This document shows, one piece after another, positions 1 to 7,030 of a stretch of DNA of 13,735 bases. The notes below the pieces were generated by a model. That model was given only the letters and a program-made list of their open reading frames with translations, was not told where the DNA came from and made no database searches. The position numbers and the translations under genes were made by a program. Origin of the DNA: JANPII01 sp031424915. Its GTDB lineage: Bacteria; Pseudomonadota; Alphaproteobacteria; Rickettsiales; Midichloriaceae. Positions within the stretch are counted from its first letter, which is position 1; every line of letters begins with the position of its first letter. Location of the stretch: the NCBI GenBank assembly GCA_031424915.1, contig JANPII010000171.1, positions 1 to 13,735 on the forward strand, in the 5' to 3' direction.

Positions 1-291
1 CCCTATAGTTACTACGCCTTCGATGTATCGTGCATCGTCATTGGATCCTGGTAGAGAGGTATTTACATCTTCAATACGGTTTTTAGCCAGGATTGCTACT
101 CCATTGTAGCTCTTCTGGCCAGAAAGTGCAATATTATAGCCTAGATCTTCAATCTCCATACGTGGGAAATTATCAGCGGTAGTTTTGATCTCCTGCAGCA
201 AGATAACGTCAGGACGCACTTCGGTTGCTAATTGATGTAGGTGCTCAAGCCTAGCTTTTACCGAGTTAACATTCCAGCTGACTATTTGCAT
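1..291 (-). CDS. xthA: Exodeoxyribonuclease III, N-terminal part (cut by window edge)
   Basis: Exonuclease III is a Mg-dependent exonuclease and AP endonuclease that nicks DNA 5' of abasic sites in base-excision repair in the cytoplasm. The 97 visible residues start with MQIVSWNVNS, the family's opening beta strand, with Asn7 in the active-site position. LLQEIK follows at residues 31-36, and its Glu34 is the metal-binding glutamate at the same number as in E. coli XthA. Further family blocks are FPRMEIEDLGYN (42-53) and GQKSYNGVAILAK (58-70). The ATG at 291-289 is chosen because the conserved strand begins immediately there. The C-terminal two thirds, including the DxN and catalytic His motifs, lie outside the window, so intactness cannot be judged. 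It is transcribed away from the BRO-family remnant upstream of it, with an 80-base gap that may hold its promoter. Identification is secure; the paralogue within the exoIII/Ape1 superfamily is very likely XthA. Confidence 0.95.
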   Translation of the reverse strand, partial: MQIVSWNVNSVKARLEHLHQLATEVRPDVILLQEIKTTADNFPRMEIEDLGYNIALSGQKSYNGVAILAKNRIEDVNTSLPGSNDDARYIEGVVTIG

Positions 292-319
292 ATGCTACCA
301 AAAAATACCGCGTTGTGCT

Positions 320-348
320 ATATTACTACCAATGCCACTTCAACACAA
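320..348 (-). promoter_or_regulatory. Candidate sigma70-type promoter for xthA
   Basis: On the minus strand TTGTGT (348-343) and TAATAT (325-320) are separated by 17 bases, about 30 bases upstream of the xthA ATG. The match to TTGACA/TATAAT is partial (3-4 of 6 in each box), so this is a candidate supported only by spacing and position. Confidence 0.35.
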
Positions 349-370
349 GCGCATCACATAGGCTTGAGCA

Positions 371-1205
371 TTACTCACTTGTAATCTTAGATTTGATTAG
401 GCTTGGCACATATTTTTGGCTGCTGATAACCTTTTTGCCACTCTGTACTTCTAGTTCTTTTCTAGCATCTCTTGCTATTTTACCACCAGCTTTGGCGGCT
501 TTGTGATTTTCACCAAAGCCTTGAGCATCGTGGCTGCGCGTAATCTCAGCAGTAGAAGCTTCACCTAACATAGAAAAAAGCAGCTCCAGATCTGTCATAT
601 GATCGCGCAGATTCTCTCGCTTTAAACCTTTATGCTTCTTGTACTCACTTGGTGTCATGCCAAAGGTAGCTTGTGAGATTTCGGCAGTCAGTATTTGATA
701 TTCCTGACCCTGTATGCCTCTATTTTCCGATTCATTAGTTAGTTCTTCGCGTATGGCTATACCGCGCATGCATTTTTCTATCCAGTCATCTGGATAGCCT
801 TTGGCTTGATATAGCAGCTCTCGCGTGCGCTTTGTACCTAGCTCTGGATTTTCAATTTCCTGTATGCGCTCGTACCCTATTTTTGCTAACCAACGCTTGC
901 AAGGCTCAGCCTTAGGAGATGGCACAGACTGGATGATACGTAGTAACGTCTCAGTGTTGGCGCAGTCTGTAGCATATTTTTTGCCATCTGTTGATTCTAA
1001 TTTGAGCTGTACGCAATTTGCGTACAGCTGAATGAAGCCCTCCCCCTCTGACAATCTTTCTCTTCATATCTGTCCAATAACGTCTAGGTGTGTGGCTATC
1101 AGTTAAGATCTCTATTACATCAATTATAGAGAACAACCATTCATTATCATGAAATATACGGCGTACGCTTTTACCTTTGAATAGGGCTATTTTACTATTT
1201 TCCAT
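371..1205 (-). pseudogene. BRO-N domain (phage antirepressor-like) protein, frameshifted
   Basis: Two overlapping minus-strand frames together make one BRO-N family protein of about 277 residues. The first part starts at the ATG at 1205 (MENSKIALFKGKSVRRIF) and carries the BRO-N start, with FSIIDVIEILTDS and RRYWTDMKRKIV. It then runs into an unrelated tail. The second part continues in another frame from about 1046 with VQLKLESTDGKKYATD, IQSVPSPKAEPCKRWLAKIG, ERIQEIENPEL, FGMTPSEYKKHKGLKRENLR and a lysine-rich end, all typical of this family. The break is at a five-G run (1042-1046); removing one G restores a single frame reading KIVRGEGFIQLY. Within the second part NESENRG stands where relatives usually have (D/N)EWxxRG, one more possible sign of relaxed selection. 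BRO-N proteins bind DNA and occur as phage antirepressors and as stand-alone bacterial genes; the role here is unknown. A strong Shine-Dalgarno sequence (AGGAAGGA) abuts the ATG. Sequencing error or productive slippage remain possible. Confidence 0.8.
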
Positions 1206-1242
1206 TCCTTCCTCTTAGTTTGATGCTGCTCCAGAATTATTC

Positions 1243-1269
1243 TCTATATTTCACTCAAGAGGTTGTCAA
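1243..1269 (-). promoter_or_regulatory. Candidate promoter of the BRO-family gene
   Basis: On the minus strand a perfect TTGACA (1269-1264) is followed after 15 bases by TATAGA (1248-1243). The spacer is short of the optimal 17, but the position, about 40 bases before the start codon at 1205 and just past the nadD stop, fits. It suggests that the BRO gene has its own transcription rather than only read-through from lon-nadD. Confidence 0.45.
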
Positions 1270-1285
1270 GGGCTAAAAAGCGGCA

Positions 1286-1912
1286 TTAGCGGTTTTTATA
1301 GCGAAAGTCATGTTGATTACGTATTTCTGAAGATGAAATGTTCATCTTACGTATACGCATTAAGGAGATGTTACGAATAGATCGTTTATAGCGGCTATGA
1401 GTCACCACCACTTCACGTACTTTATAAAAGCTAAAAACCCGGCTAGCCAAAGCTTGGTATACATTTACTACTTGTTCAATGAGACGATCAAATACACATA
1501 TATGTACCGCCTGTGGAATGTGGTGCCAGTTGTGCCAGCGATGGAATTGCCTCAGATTATCCGCACCCATAAGCCATACAAATTCCGCACCTGGATGCAT
1601 CTGTTGCAAGCGCGCGATAGTATCAGCAGTATAAGGTTGACGCTGATAATTCTCAAAGTCACTTACTATCATATGTGGATGCCGTGCTAATTGCTTTATT
1701 ATCTTGCATCTATCCTCTAAAGACATGGTATCGTTGTCAAATTTTAGTGGGTTCTGAGGTGACACTAACCAAACTAACTTATGGAGCCCAAGACGTTTTA
1801 TGGCTTCCAAAGCAATATGCATGTGACCACGGTGTGGGGGATTAAAGGAGCCACCCAATATCCCAATGCGCATCTTGGTATGGCGTATCGGCAATAGCGC
1901 AAAACGGCCCAC
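1286..1912 (-). CDS. nadD: Nicotinate-nucleotide adenylyltransferase
   Basis: NadD transfers AMP from ATP to nicotinate mononucleotide, giving deamido-NAD in the cytoplasmic NAD synthesis pathway. The nucleotidyltransferase signature GGSFNPPHRGH is at residues 20-30 (T/HxGH class), WLMGADNLRQFHRW at 113-126 is the NadD substrate-loop block, and SSSEIR at 193-198 is the C-terminal ISSTxIR-type ATP-binding motif. The length of 208 is normal. The start is uncertain. The frame opens with GTG at 1912, five bases after the lon stop, while an internal ATG at 1873 begins directly at the conserved MRIGILGG strand and gives 195 residues. Neither has a clear Shine-Dalgarno sequence. The tight spacing to lon implies co-transcription and possibly translational coupling, so it would share the lon heat-shock promoter. 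Function is assigned with high confidence; only the N-terminus is open. Confidence 0.95.
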   Translation of the reverse strand: MGRFALLPIRHTKMRIGILGGSFNPPHRGHMHIALEAIKRLGLHKLVWLVSPQNPLKFDNDTMSLEDRCKIIKQLARHPHMIVSDFENYQRQPYTADTIARLQQMHPGAEFVWLMGADNLRQFHRWHNWHHIPQAVHICVFDRLIEQVVNVYQALASRVFSFYKVREVVVTHSRYKRSIRNISLMRIRKMNISSSEIRNQHDFRYKNR

Positions 1913-1917
1913 GGTTA

Positions 1918-4299
1918 TTAATGCGCTCGAACTTCAGTACCGAGACCGGTATTGGAGTGGGCATCTCGCTCTTCGTGCCATTCAATTGGTATTGGCTCGC
2001 GTATTAAAGCTATCTTTAATACCTCTGATACTGTCTCTACAGGGATAATTTCCATATGCCCCTTGATTTCGTTTTCGATATCAGCCAAGTCTTTGGCATT
2101 GCTTTGAGGTATAATCACAGTACGCACACCGCTGCGCAATGCTGCTAATAGCTTTTCTTTTAGGCCCCCAATTTCCAATACTCGTCCTCGTAGTGTAATC
2201 TCACCAGTCATCGCTACATCACGCCGTACGGGAATTCCTGTCAGTACTGAAACTAAAGATGTGCAGATAGTAATGCCTGCAGAGGGACCATCTTTGGGAG
2301 TCGCACCTTCAGGCACGTGGACGTGTAGATCACGTTTGGCAAAGAGATTGGGATTAATACCTAGTTCTACTGCCCTGGAACGTATATAGCTTACTGCTGC
2401 GTATACGGACTCTTTCATAACTTCGCCTAATTTCCCCGTGATGCGTACTTCACCCTTGCCATAGGAAGATACTGATTCGATAACTAACATATCTCCACCT
2501 ACTTCGGTATAGGCTAGGCCATTGGCCATCCCTATCAAGTCTTTCAATTCTAACATGGTGTGGCTATAACGAGGCACACCCAGAAACTTTGGCAAATCAT
2601 TTGTAGAAATATTAATATTAACAATAGTAGGGTCGCCCAGTATTTGCTTAACGCTTTTGCGCGCTAACTTGGCAATTTCACGGTCTAGGCTGCGCACTCC
2701 TGCTTCACGAGTATAATGCTTGATAACTTCCTCTATCACTCCTTCACCTAATTCTAATTCTTTATCTTTTAAGCCGTGAGCTTTGAATTGCTTAGGTACT
2801 AAATAATTAATTCCTATGTTCATCTTCTCTTCATCGGTATAGCCAGGCAGCTTTATGACTTCCATTCGATCTAAGAGTGGTCGCGGAATATCGAAGGTAT
2901 TGGCAGTAGCAATAAACATCACTGAAGATAAATTATAATCAACCTCCAAATAGTTGTCACTGAACTTATCATTTTGCTCAGGATCCAAAACATCTAGCAT
3001 AGCTGAAGCTGGGTCACCCCTAAAGTCCGAGCTCATTTTGTCTATCTCATCAAGCAAAATAACAGGATTTACTGCTTTCGCCTTTTTCATGGCTTGGATA
3101 ATTTTGCCTGGCATAGCGCCAATATATGTTTTGCGATGCCCCTTGATCTCTGCTTCATCCCGCAATCCCCCTAAAGAGATTTTCACAAACTTGCGTCCGG
3201 TAGCTTCCGCTACAGATTTAGCCAATGAAGTTTTGCCAACTCCCGGAGGTCCAACTAAACATATTATCGGGCTTTTAAGTGAATTAGTACGCAACGTAAC
3301 AGCTAGGTATTCCAGGATTCGCTCTTTGATTTTAAGCAACCCATAATGTTCGCGTTCCAGAACTTCTTCTGCGTACTTAAGATCCTTCTTCTCGGGTGTA
3401 CGCTCAGACCACGGCAAGTCAGCAAACCATTCTACATAATTGCGTGCTACTCCAGCTTCTGAAGATAATGGGTTCATGGCTCTTAATTTACGCAACTCAG
3501 AATCAGCCCGTTCTCTGGCTTCTTTTGGCAGCTTCTTCTTTTTCAACTTTATTTCTAAGCTGCTTAGCTCTTCTTGGAAGTCTCCTTCGCCGAGTTCATC
3601 CTGAATTGTCTTTAACTTAGTCTTTAGGTAATATTGCTTTTGATTTGCCTCAATCTCACCACGTACTTTATCTCTTAGTCTAATTTCGGTCTGTAGTACG
3701 CCAATCTCACTTTCAATGCTAATTAACAGCTTCTCCAATTTTTGCTTAACATTAGACATCTCTAAAATTGCCTGCTTGTCCTCTACTTTTAGGATTAAAT
3801 GTCCACTTACTGCGTCACAGAAGCGTTCTATTTCATTGATTTGGCTCACTCCTACTACAACATCATTGGATATTCTCTTATTTAACTTACTGTATTGGTC
3901 AAACTGTTCCATTATGGCACGATGCAATGCTTTGACTTCATTATCAGAAGTCACTTCTTTATCATACAGCGGTTTCACGTAGGCATATGTCACTGGGCCA
4001 TCATTAACAAGCTTGGTAATGGTCACCCGGCGGCCCCCCTCTACTAGCACTTTTACAGTGGAATCTTGAAGCTTCAGTACCTGTAGTACACTGCAGATTA
4101 CACCTACTTTATATAAGTCACTATGCTTTGGTTCATCTTTATTAGGATCACGTTGTGCCACAAGCAAAAGCTTTCCGTCTCGTGCTGCCGCTTCTAGAGC
4201 ACGCAGGGAGGGATCCCGCCCAACAAATAGTGGAACTATCATGTGGGGAAACATTACCATGTCCCGTAATGGCAAAATTGGATAAACTTCGACAGACAT
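1918..4299 (-). CDS. lon: ATP-dependent protease Lon
   Basis: Lon is a hexameric cytoplasmic AAA+ serine protease that degrades misfolded and selected regulatory proteins. The 793 residues show the complete LonA order: an N-terminal substrate-binding domain (YPILPLRDMVMFPHMIVPL from residue 6), a coiled helical region rich in Lys/Glu at about 180-270, Walker A GPPGVGKT at 350-357, Walker B ILLDEID at 414-420, and a C-terminal protease domain with the catalytic serine in PKDGPSAG (Ser673) and the partner Lys716 in GGLKEKLLAA. The Ser-Lys spacing of 43 equals that of E. coli Lon (S679/K722). Length is close to the family norm of about 780-810, with a short extra polar tail after residue 775. 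Its ATG at 4299 is followed at once by the conserved start. It leads a lon-nadD pair. An RpoH-type promoter lies just upstream, as expected for a heat-shock protease. No defect is seen. Confidence 0.98.
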   Translation of the reverse strand: MSVEVYPILPLRDMVMFPHMIVPLFVGRDPSLRALEAAARDGKLLLVAQRDPNKDEPKHSDLYKVGVICSVLQVLKLQDSTVKVLVEGGRRVTITKLVNDGPVTYAYVKPLYDKEVTSDNEVKALHRAIMEQFDQYSKLNKRISNDVVVGVSQINEIERFCDAVSGHLILKVEDKQAILEMSNVKQKLEKLLISIESEIGVLQTEIRLRDKVRGEIEANQKQYYLKTKLKTIQDELGEGDFQEELSSLEIKLKKKKLPKEARERADSELRKLRAMNPLSSEAGVARNYVEWFADLPWSERTPEKKDLKYAEEVLEREHYGLLKIKERILEYLAVTLRTNSLKSPIICLVGPPGVGKTSLAKSVAEATGRKFVKISLGGLRDEAEIKGHRKTYIGAMPGKIIQAMKKAKAVNPVILLDEIDKMSSDFRGDPASAMLDVLDPEQNDKFSDNYLEVDYNLSSVMFIATANTFDIPRPLLDRMEVIKLPGYTDEEKMNIGINYLVPKQFKAHGLKDKELELGEGVIEEVIKHYTREAGVRSLDREIAKLARKSVKQILGDPTIVNINISTNDLPKFLGVPRYSHTMLELKDLIGMANGLAYTEVGGDMLVIESVSSYGKGEVRITGKLGEVMKESVYAAVSYIRSRAVELGINPNLFAKRDLHVHVPEGATPKDGPSAGITICTSLVSVLTGIPVRRDVAMTGEITLRGRVLEIGGLKEKLLAALRSGVRTVIIPQSNAKDLADIENEIKGHMEIIPVETVSEVLKIALIREPIPIEWHEERDAHSNTGLGTEVRAH

Positions 4300-4345
4300 T
4301 CTCTATACCTCTTTTAAGCAACTCACTTGCATTAATAAATATTAT

Positions 4346-4373
4346 ATATAGGTCTCAAAATCATAATATCAAG
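4346..4373 (-). promoter_or_regulatory. Alphaproteobacterial RpoH (sigma32)-type promoter of lon
   Basis: Read on the minus strand, CTTG (4373-4370) is followed by exactly 17 bases and then CCTATAT (4352-4346). This matches every fixed position of the alphaproteobacterial heat-shock consensus CTTG-N17/18-CYTATNT. Transcription would start near 4338-4340, leaving a leader of about 40 bases before the lon ATG. The same segment contains TTGATA and TATAAT-like boxes at looser spacing (18-20), so sigma70 use is also possible. lon is a known RpoH target in other proteobacteria. Confidence 0.65.
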
Positions 4374-4416
4374 CTACGATCATACCCAATATATTAAAAC
4401 GATCGAGCTTGATATT
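4365..4416. repeat. Large inverted repeat (stem-loop) in the lon/transporter gap
   Basis: The left arm (4365-4381) reads AATATCAAGCTaCGATC and the right arm (4401-4416) is its reverse complement apart from one bulged A at 4376. This gives 16 paired bases around a 19-base AT-rich loop. The left arm contains the CTTG -35 box of the lon promoter on the minus strand. There is no T-run after either arm, so it is a poor intrinsic terminator. An operator, a DNA-level binding site or a remnant of a palindromic repeat are all possible. Confidence 0.7.
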
Positions 4417-4513
4417 GCCAGTAGAACTGTAAATTCAAACCCATTTTCCTATAATAACGCACAAGCAGCCATGCTATAACAACTGGCCATTGTAGTACAG
4501 TGTAATTTAATGA

Positions 4514-4542
4514 TTGCATTTCACCATCTCCTTATTCATAAT
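4514..4542 (+). promoter_or_regulatory. Candidate promoter of the transporter-glycosyltransferase pair
   Basis: TTGCAT (4514-4519) and CATAAT (4537-4542) are 17 bases apart, and the -10 box is five of six to consensus. Transcription would start near 4549, leaving a leader of about 27 bases before the ATG at 4576. An isolated TATAAT at 4450-4455 lacks a suitably spaced -35. Confidence 0.45.
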
Positions 4543-4575
4543 CACCAGCTGTTGTAAACCTTAGATAGGGAATCG

Positions 4576-5817
4576 ATGAAGAAGCGCAAGATTGTGGGCC
4601 CTGCAATTGTTGGCAACATAGTAGAGTACTACGATTTTGGTATTTATGCTGTATATGCAAGCATTATTGGTAGGCTCTTTTTCCCATCTTCTAGCGAATT
4701 CCTACAAACCCTTTCCTCCTTAGCAGTATTTGCTGTAGGTTTTTTGATGCGTCCTGTCGGAGGCGTATTTTTTGGGCATATTGGTGATAGGTTGGGACGT
4801 AAGACCGCATTAACTATCTCAGTTATAGGTATGGCCATAGCTACGCTGTGCATTGCGTTACTGCCGGGTTATAAAGAGATAGGGATCATGGCCCCCATAT
4901 TGCTGGTAGTGATTAGACTTTTTCAAGGGATGTGTGTCGGAGGAGAAGGTGCCGGCTCTGCCATTTTTATCTTAGAGCATTTAGATGGGTATAAGCCTGG
5001 ATTAATTGGCGGTATTGTTCAGGCCTCCAATATGTTTGGAGCTTTATTGGCTAACTTTGTTGCCATAATGATACATCATTTTTATGGGGATGACGATTTT
5101 GCCTGGCGTATAGGCTTTTATATAGGTGGCGCTATGGGTGTTATTGGTTTATATCTCAGATTTAACCTTTCCGAAACGCCACAATTTAAGGATGTGAAGG
5201 CAAAGAATTTGTTGGTTAAGATGCCGCTACTTACAGCTATTACAAAAAAATGGCAGCGTCTTTTGGTAATAGGCTTCTTAGGCGGTTCCACAAGCGCCAT
5301 GGCTTATGTGATCCGAGGGTATTTTAACACTTACTTCTTACAAGCCTTGAAATATTCGGAAGAGGAAACTCTATATTTTACCGCATTTTCTTTATTCAGC
5401 TTTATTTCATTTTTGCCCATGTTCGGATTAATGGCAGATCGTGTTGGGTATCGCAAATTCCTTTATATAGTTTGCTATACTATTATGATAACGGTAGTGC
5501 CAATCTTTATGATGATTGCAACACCCAGTCATGATCCTACTATTGTATTTTTTGGTCTTTTCTTGTTTAGTTTGCTGTCAGCTGCCATCTGTGCCCCAGC
5601 TTATCCCTATGCAATTAGTGCTTTATCCCCAGAATTGCGTTACTCAGGCGTTGCTTTCAGCTGGAATATGGGTATCGCTATATTTGGGGGCACAACACCT
5701 GTAATATGTAGTATACTGGCTCAGGGTGTGGCTCCATATGCCCCGTCGTTTTACCTCATCTTGATGGCCTTTTTGTTCATGAAAGTAAGTTTCTTAACAC
5801 GCAAGGATAAGCACTAG
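4576..5817 (+). CDS. MFS transporter, metabolite:H+ symporter (ProP-like) family
   Basis: A 413-residue inner-membrane carrier with about 12 hydrophobic helices. Family marks are VEYYDFGIYAVYA at 16-28 (helix 1 of MHS carriers, usually EWYDFxxYG), the loop 2-3 signature GHIGDRLGRK at 67-76, RLFQGMCVGGEGAG at 114-127, LSETPQF at 198-204, and the repeated loop signature MADRVGYRK at 286-294. Known MHS members carry proline, betaine, alpha-ketoglutarate, citrate or shikimate with protons; ProP-like copies are numerous in Rickettsiales, where they are thought to import host metabolites. The substrate cannot be read from the sequence. It lacks the C-terminal coiled coil of E. coli ProP, so osmotic control of that kind is unlikely. 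The ATG is preceded by a weak AGGG. It is followed after 12 bases by a glycosyltransferase gene, indicating one transcript but not an obvious shared task. Confidence 0.9.
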   Translation: MKKRKIVGPAIVGNIVEYYDFGIYAVYASIIGRLFFPSSSEFLQTLSSLAVFAVGFLMRPVGGVFFGHIGDRLGRKTALTISVIGMAIATLCIALLPGYKEIGIMAPILLVVIRLFQGMCVGGEGAGSAIFILEHLDGYKPGLIGGIVQASNMFGALLANFVAIMIHHFYGDDDFAWRIGFYIGGAMGVIGLYLRFNLSETPQFKDVKAKNLLVKMPLLTAITKKWQRLLVIGFLGGSTSAMAYVIRGYFNTYFLQALKYSEEETLYFTAFSLFSFISFLPMFGLMADRVGYRKFLYIVCYTIMITVVPIFMMIATPSHDPTIVFFGLFLFSLLSAAICAPAYPYAISALSPELRYSGVAFSWNMGIAIFGGTTPVICSILAQGVAPYAPSFYLILMAFLFMKVSFLTRKDKH

Positions 5818-5829
5818 TAAGGAGAAGAT

Positions 5830-6771
5830 ATGGAGCTATCTGTTGTTATTCCAGTAATGAATGAGCGGGAAAATATCGCTCCTATGTTAGACGTGCTGCA
5901 TAACGCTCTTACCGGCTTAGTCTATGAATTAATTTTTGTAGATGATGGCTCTACTGATGATACTGTGGATGAGCTCTTGCGCTTATCTAATCCAAATGTT
6001 CGTTTGCTAGTATTTAGCCGCAATTATGGTCAAACTTCAGCTATGGCTGCAGGAATTGAGGCGGCGCGCGGAGAGTTTATAGTAACGATGGACGGAGACT
6101 TGCAAAACGATCCTACAGATATTCCAACTATGCTAAAGCGTCTGAAAAAGCGTAACTTAGATATGGTAGTAGGCATACGTAAAAAGCGCCAAGATGGCAT
6201 GGTATTACGCAAAATCCCCAGCAAGGTTGCTAACTTTTTGATCCGCAAAATTGCCAAAATTAATATTACCGACATTGGTTGTACCCTAAAGGTTTTCCGC
6301 CATCATGTAGCTAAAGGGCTGGACTTATATGGGGAGCTACACCGATTTATCCCGGTATTGGCTAGCATGCAGGGAGCGAAAATTGAGGAAATGAAGGTAA
6401 AGCATCATTCTCGACGTCATGGCAAGTCTAAATATGGTATAGGTCGTGTGGCTAAAGTACTAAGTGACCTGATGCTAATGTTGTTCTTTATCAAGTATCG
6501 CCAAAAACCGATGCATTTGTTTGGTATGCTAGGGCTTGGACTAATGGGCACAGGCGTGGTACTTAGCGTATATCTAGCAATTGAAAAGCTATTGGGCCAT
6601 AGTATAGGTAATCGTCCGTTATTCTTTATCGCTATTTTATGTATCATAACTTCTATTCAAGTCATCACCACTGGCTTTATAGCAGAATTGCTGATGCGCA
6701 CTTACTACGGTGCTCAACAGAAAAAACCCTATACTATCAGAGCTGAATACCGAGGCGGCAAGCGTTTGTGA
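5830..6771 (+). CDS. GT2 family membrane glycosyltransferase (DPM1/GtrB-like)
   Basis: A 313-residue family 2 glycosyltransferase of the polyprenyl-phosphate type. The N-terminal GT-A domain has LSVVIPVMNERENI (3-16), FVDDGSTDDT (36-45, nucleotide-binding Asp), RNYGQTSAMAAGIEAARGE (64-82) and TMDGDLQNDP (86-95) with the metal-binding DxD at 88-90. KHHSRRHGKSKYG (191-203) matches the basic R-x-x-GxSKY block of this subgroup. Two membrane helices follow at about 229-250 and 263-287, with a basic tail. Relatives (GtrB, ArnC, Dpm1) move a sugar from a nucleotide donor to undecaprenyl or dolichyl phosphate on the cytoplasmic face, for later use in lipopolysaccharide or other envelope glycans. The donor sugar is not evident. 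A strong Shine-Dalgarno AAGGAGA lies at 5819-5825. The transporter gene ends 12 bases upstream; no partner GtrA-type flippase or GtrC transferase is nearby. Confidence 0.9.
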   Translation: MELSVVIPVMNERENIAPMLDVLHNALTGLVYELIFVDDGSTDDTVDELLRLSNPNVRLLVFSRNYGQTSAMAAGIEAARGEFIVTMDGDLQNDPTDIPTMLKRLKKRNLDMVVGIRKKRQDGMVLRKIPSKVANFLIRKIAKINITDIGCTLKVFRHHVAKGLDLYGELHRFIPVLASMQGAKIEEMKVKHHSRRHGKSKYGIGRVAKVLSDLMLMLFFIKYRQKPMHLFGMLGLGLMGTGVVLSVYLAIEKLLGHSIGNRPLFFIAILCIITSIQVITTGFIAELLMRTYYGAQQKKPYTIRAEYRGGKRL

Positions 6772-6807
6772 TAATACTATTTACCAAATTGAGCGTATGG
6801 GGGGTGT

Positions 6808-6879
6808 AAAGAATAGTGGTATCTGTTCAGTTGAGTGGGTAAGAGACGAGATTTAGTAATTGCTGAAAAGAATAGTGGT
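6808..6879 (+). repeat. 13-base direct repeat downstream of the glycosyltransferase
   Basis: AAAGAATAGTGGT occurs at 6808-6820 and again at 6867-6879, 59 bases apart. The core AGAATAGTGG is found a third time at 10063-10072, just ahead of the Ppx-like gene. No function is apparent. Confidence 0.6.
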
Positions 6880-6884
6880 TATCT

Positions 6885-6988
6885 TCCTGGAAGCCTCGAG
6901 TGCAAGAGGCCACTTACGAGAGGCAATCCAGGACCCAGTGATATTCTCCTGGATTGTGTGGTCAAGCCACACAATGACATTACACTGG
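6885..6988. repeat. Cluster of nested palindromes between convergent genes
   Basis: This non-coding gap (6772-7030) holds stacked inverted repeats. TCCTGGA (6885-6891) can pair with TCCAGGA (6927-6933). AATCCAGGA (6925-6933) pairs perfectly with TCCTGGATT (6947-6955). ATTGTGTGG (6953-6961) forms a nine-pair hairpin with CCACACAAT (6967-6975) around TCAAG. CCAGTG (6935-6940) and CACTGG (6983-6988) enclose that hairpin. The frame CTGGAT...GTGGTCAAGCCAC...ATGACA resembles short palindromic repeats scattered through Rickettsiales and related genomes; this is recall, not a search. Lying between the ends of the glycosyltransferase and recG, it could also stop transcription from both sides, though it lacks a T-run. 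Confidence 0.65.
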
Positions 6989-7030
6989 TGTTTTCGTCCA
7001 CTCGCATGAATGTATACTGCGTCAATAGCT

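Noticed and set aside
242..370. Eleven-base inverted repeat TGCTCAAGCCT / AGGCTTGAGCA around the xthA start
   Set aside because: One arm is inside xthA coding sequence, the arms are over 100 bases apart, and matches of this length are expected by chance in a window of this size.
1270..1300. Possible terminator after nadD (GCTAA/TTAGC with nearby T-run)
   Set aside because: Only five pairs with the T-run in the loop rather than after the stem; not a credible intrinsic terminator.
2954..3346. Open plus-strand frame of 130 codons
   Set aside because: Lies entirely antisense to the conserved AAA+ domain of lon.
4450..4455. Perfect TATAAT ahead of the transporter gene
   Set aside because: No -35 box at 16-18 bases; the nearest TTGCCA is 29 bases upstream. 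The TTGCAT/CATAAT pair closer to the gene is preferred.
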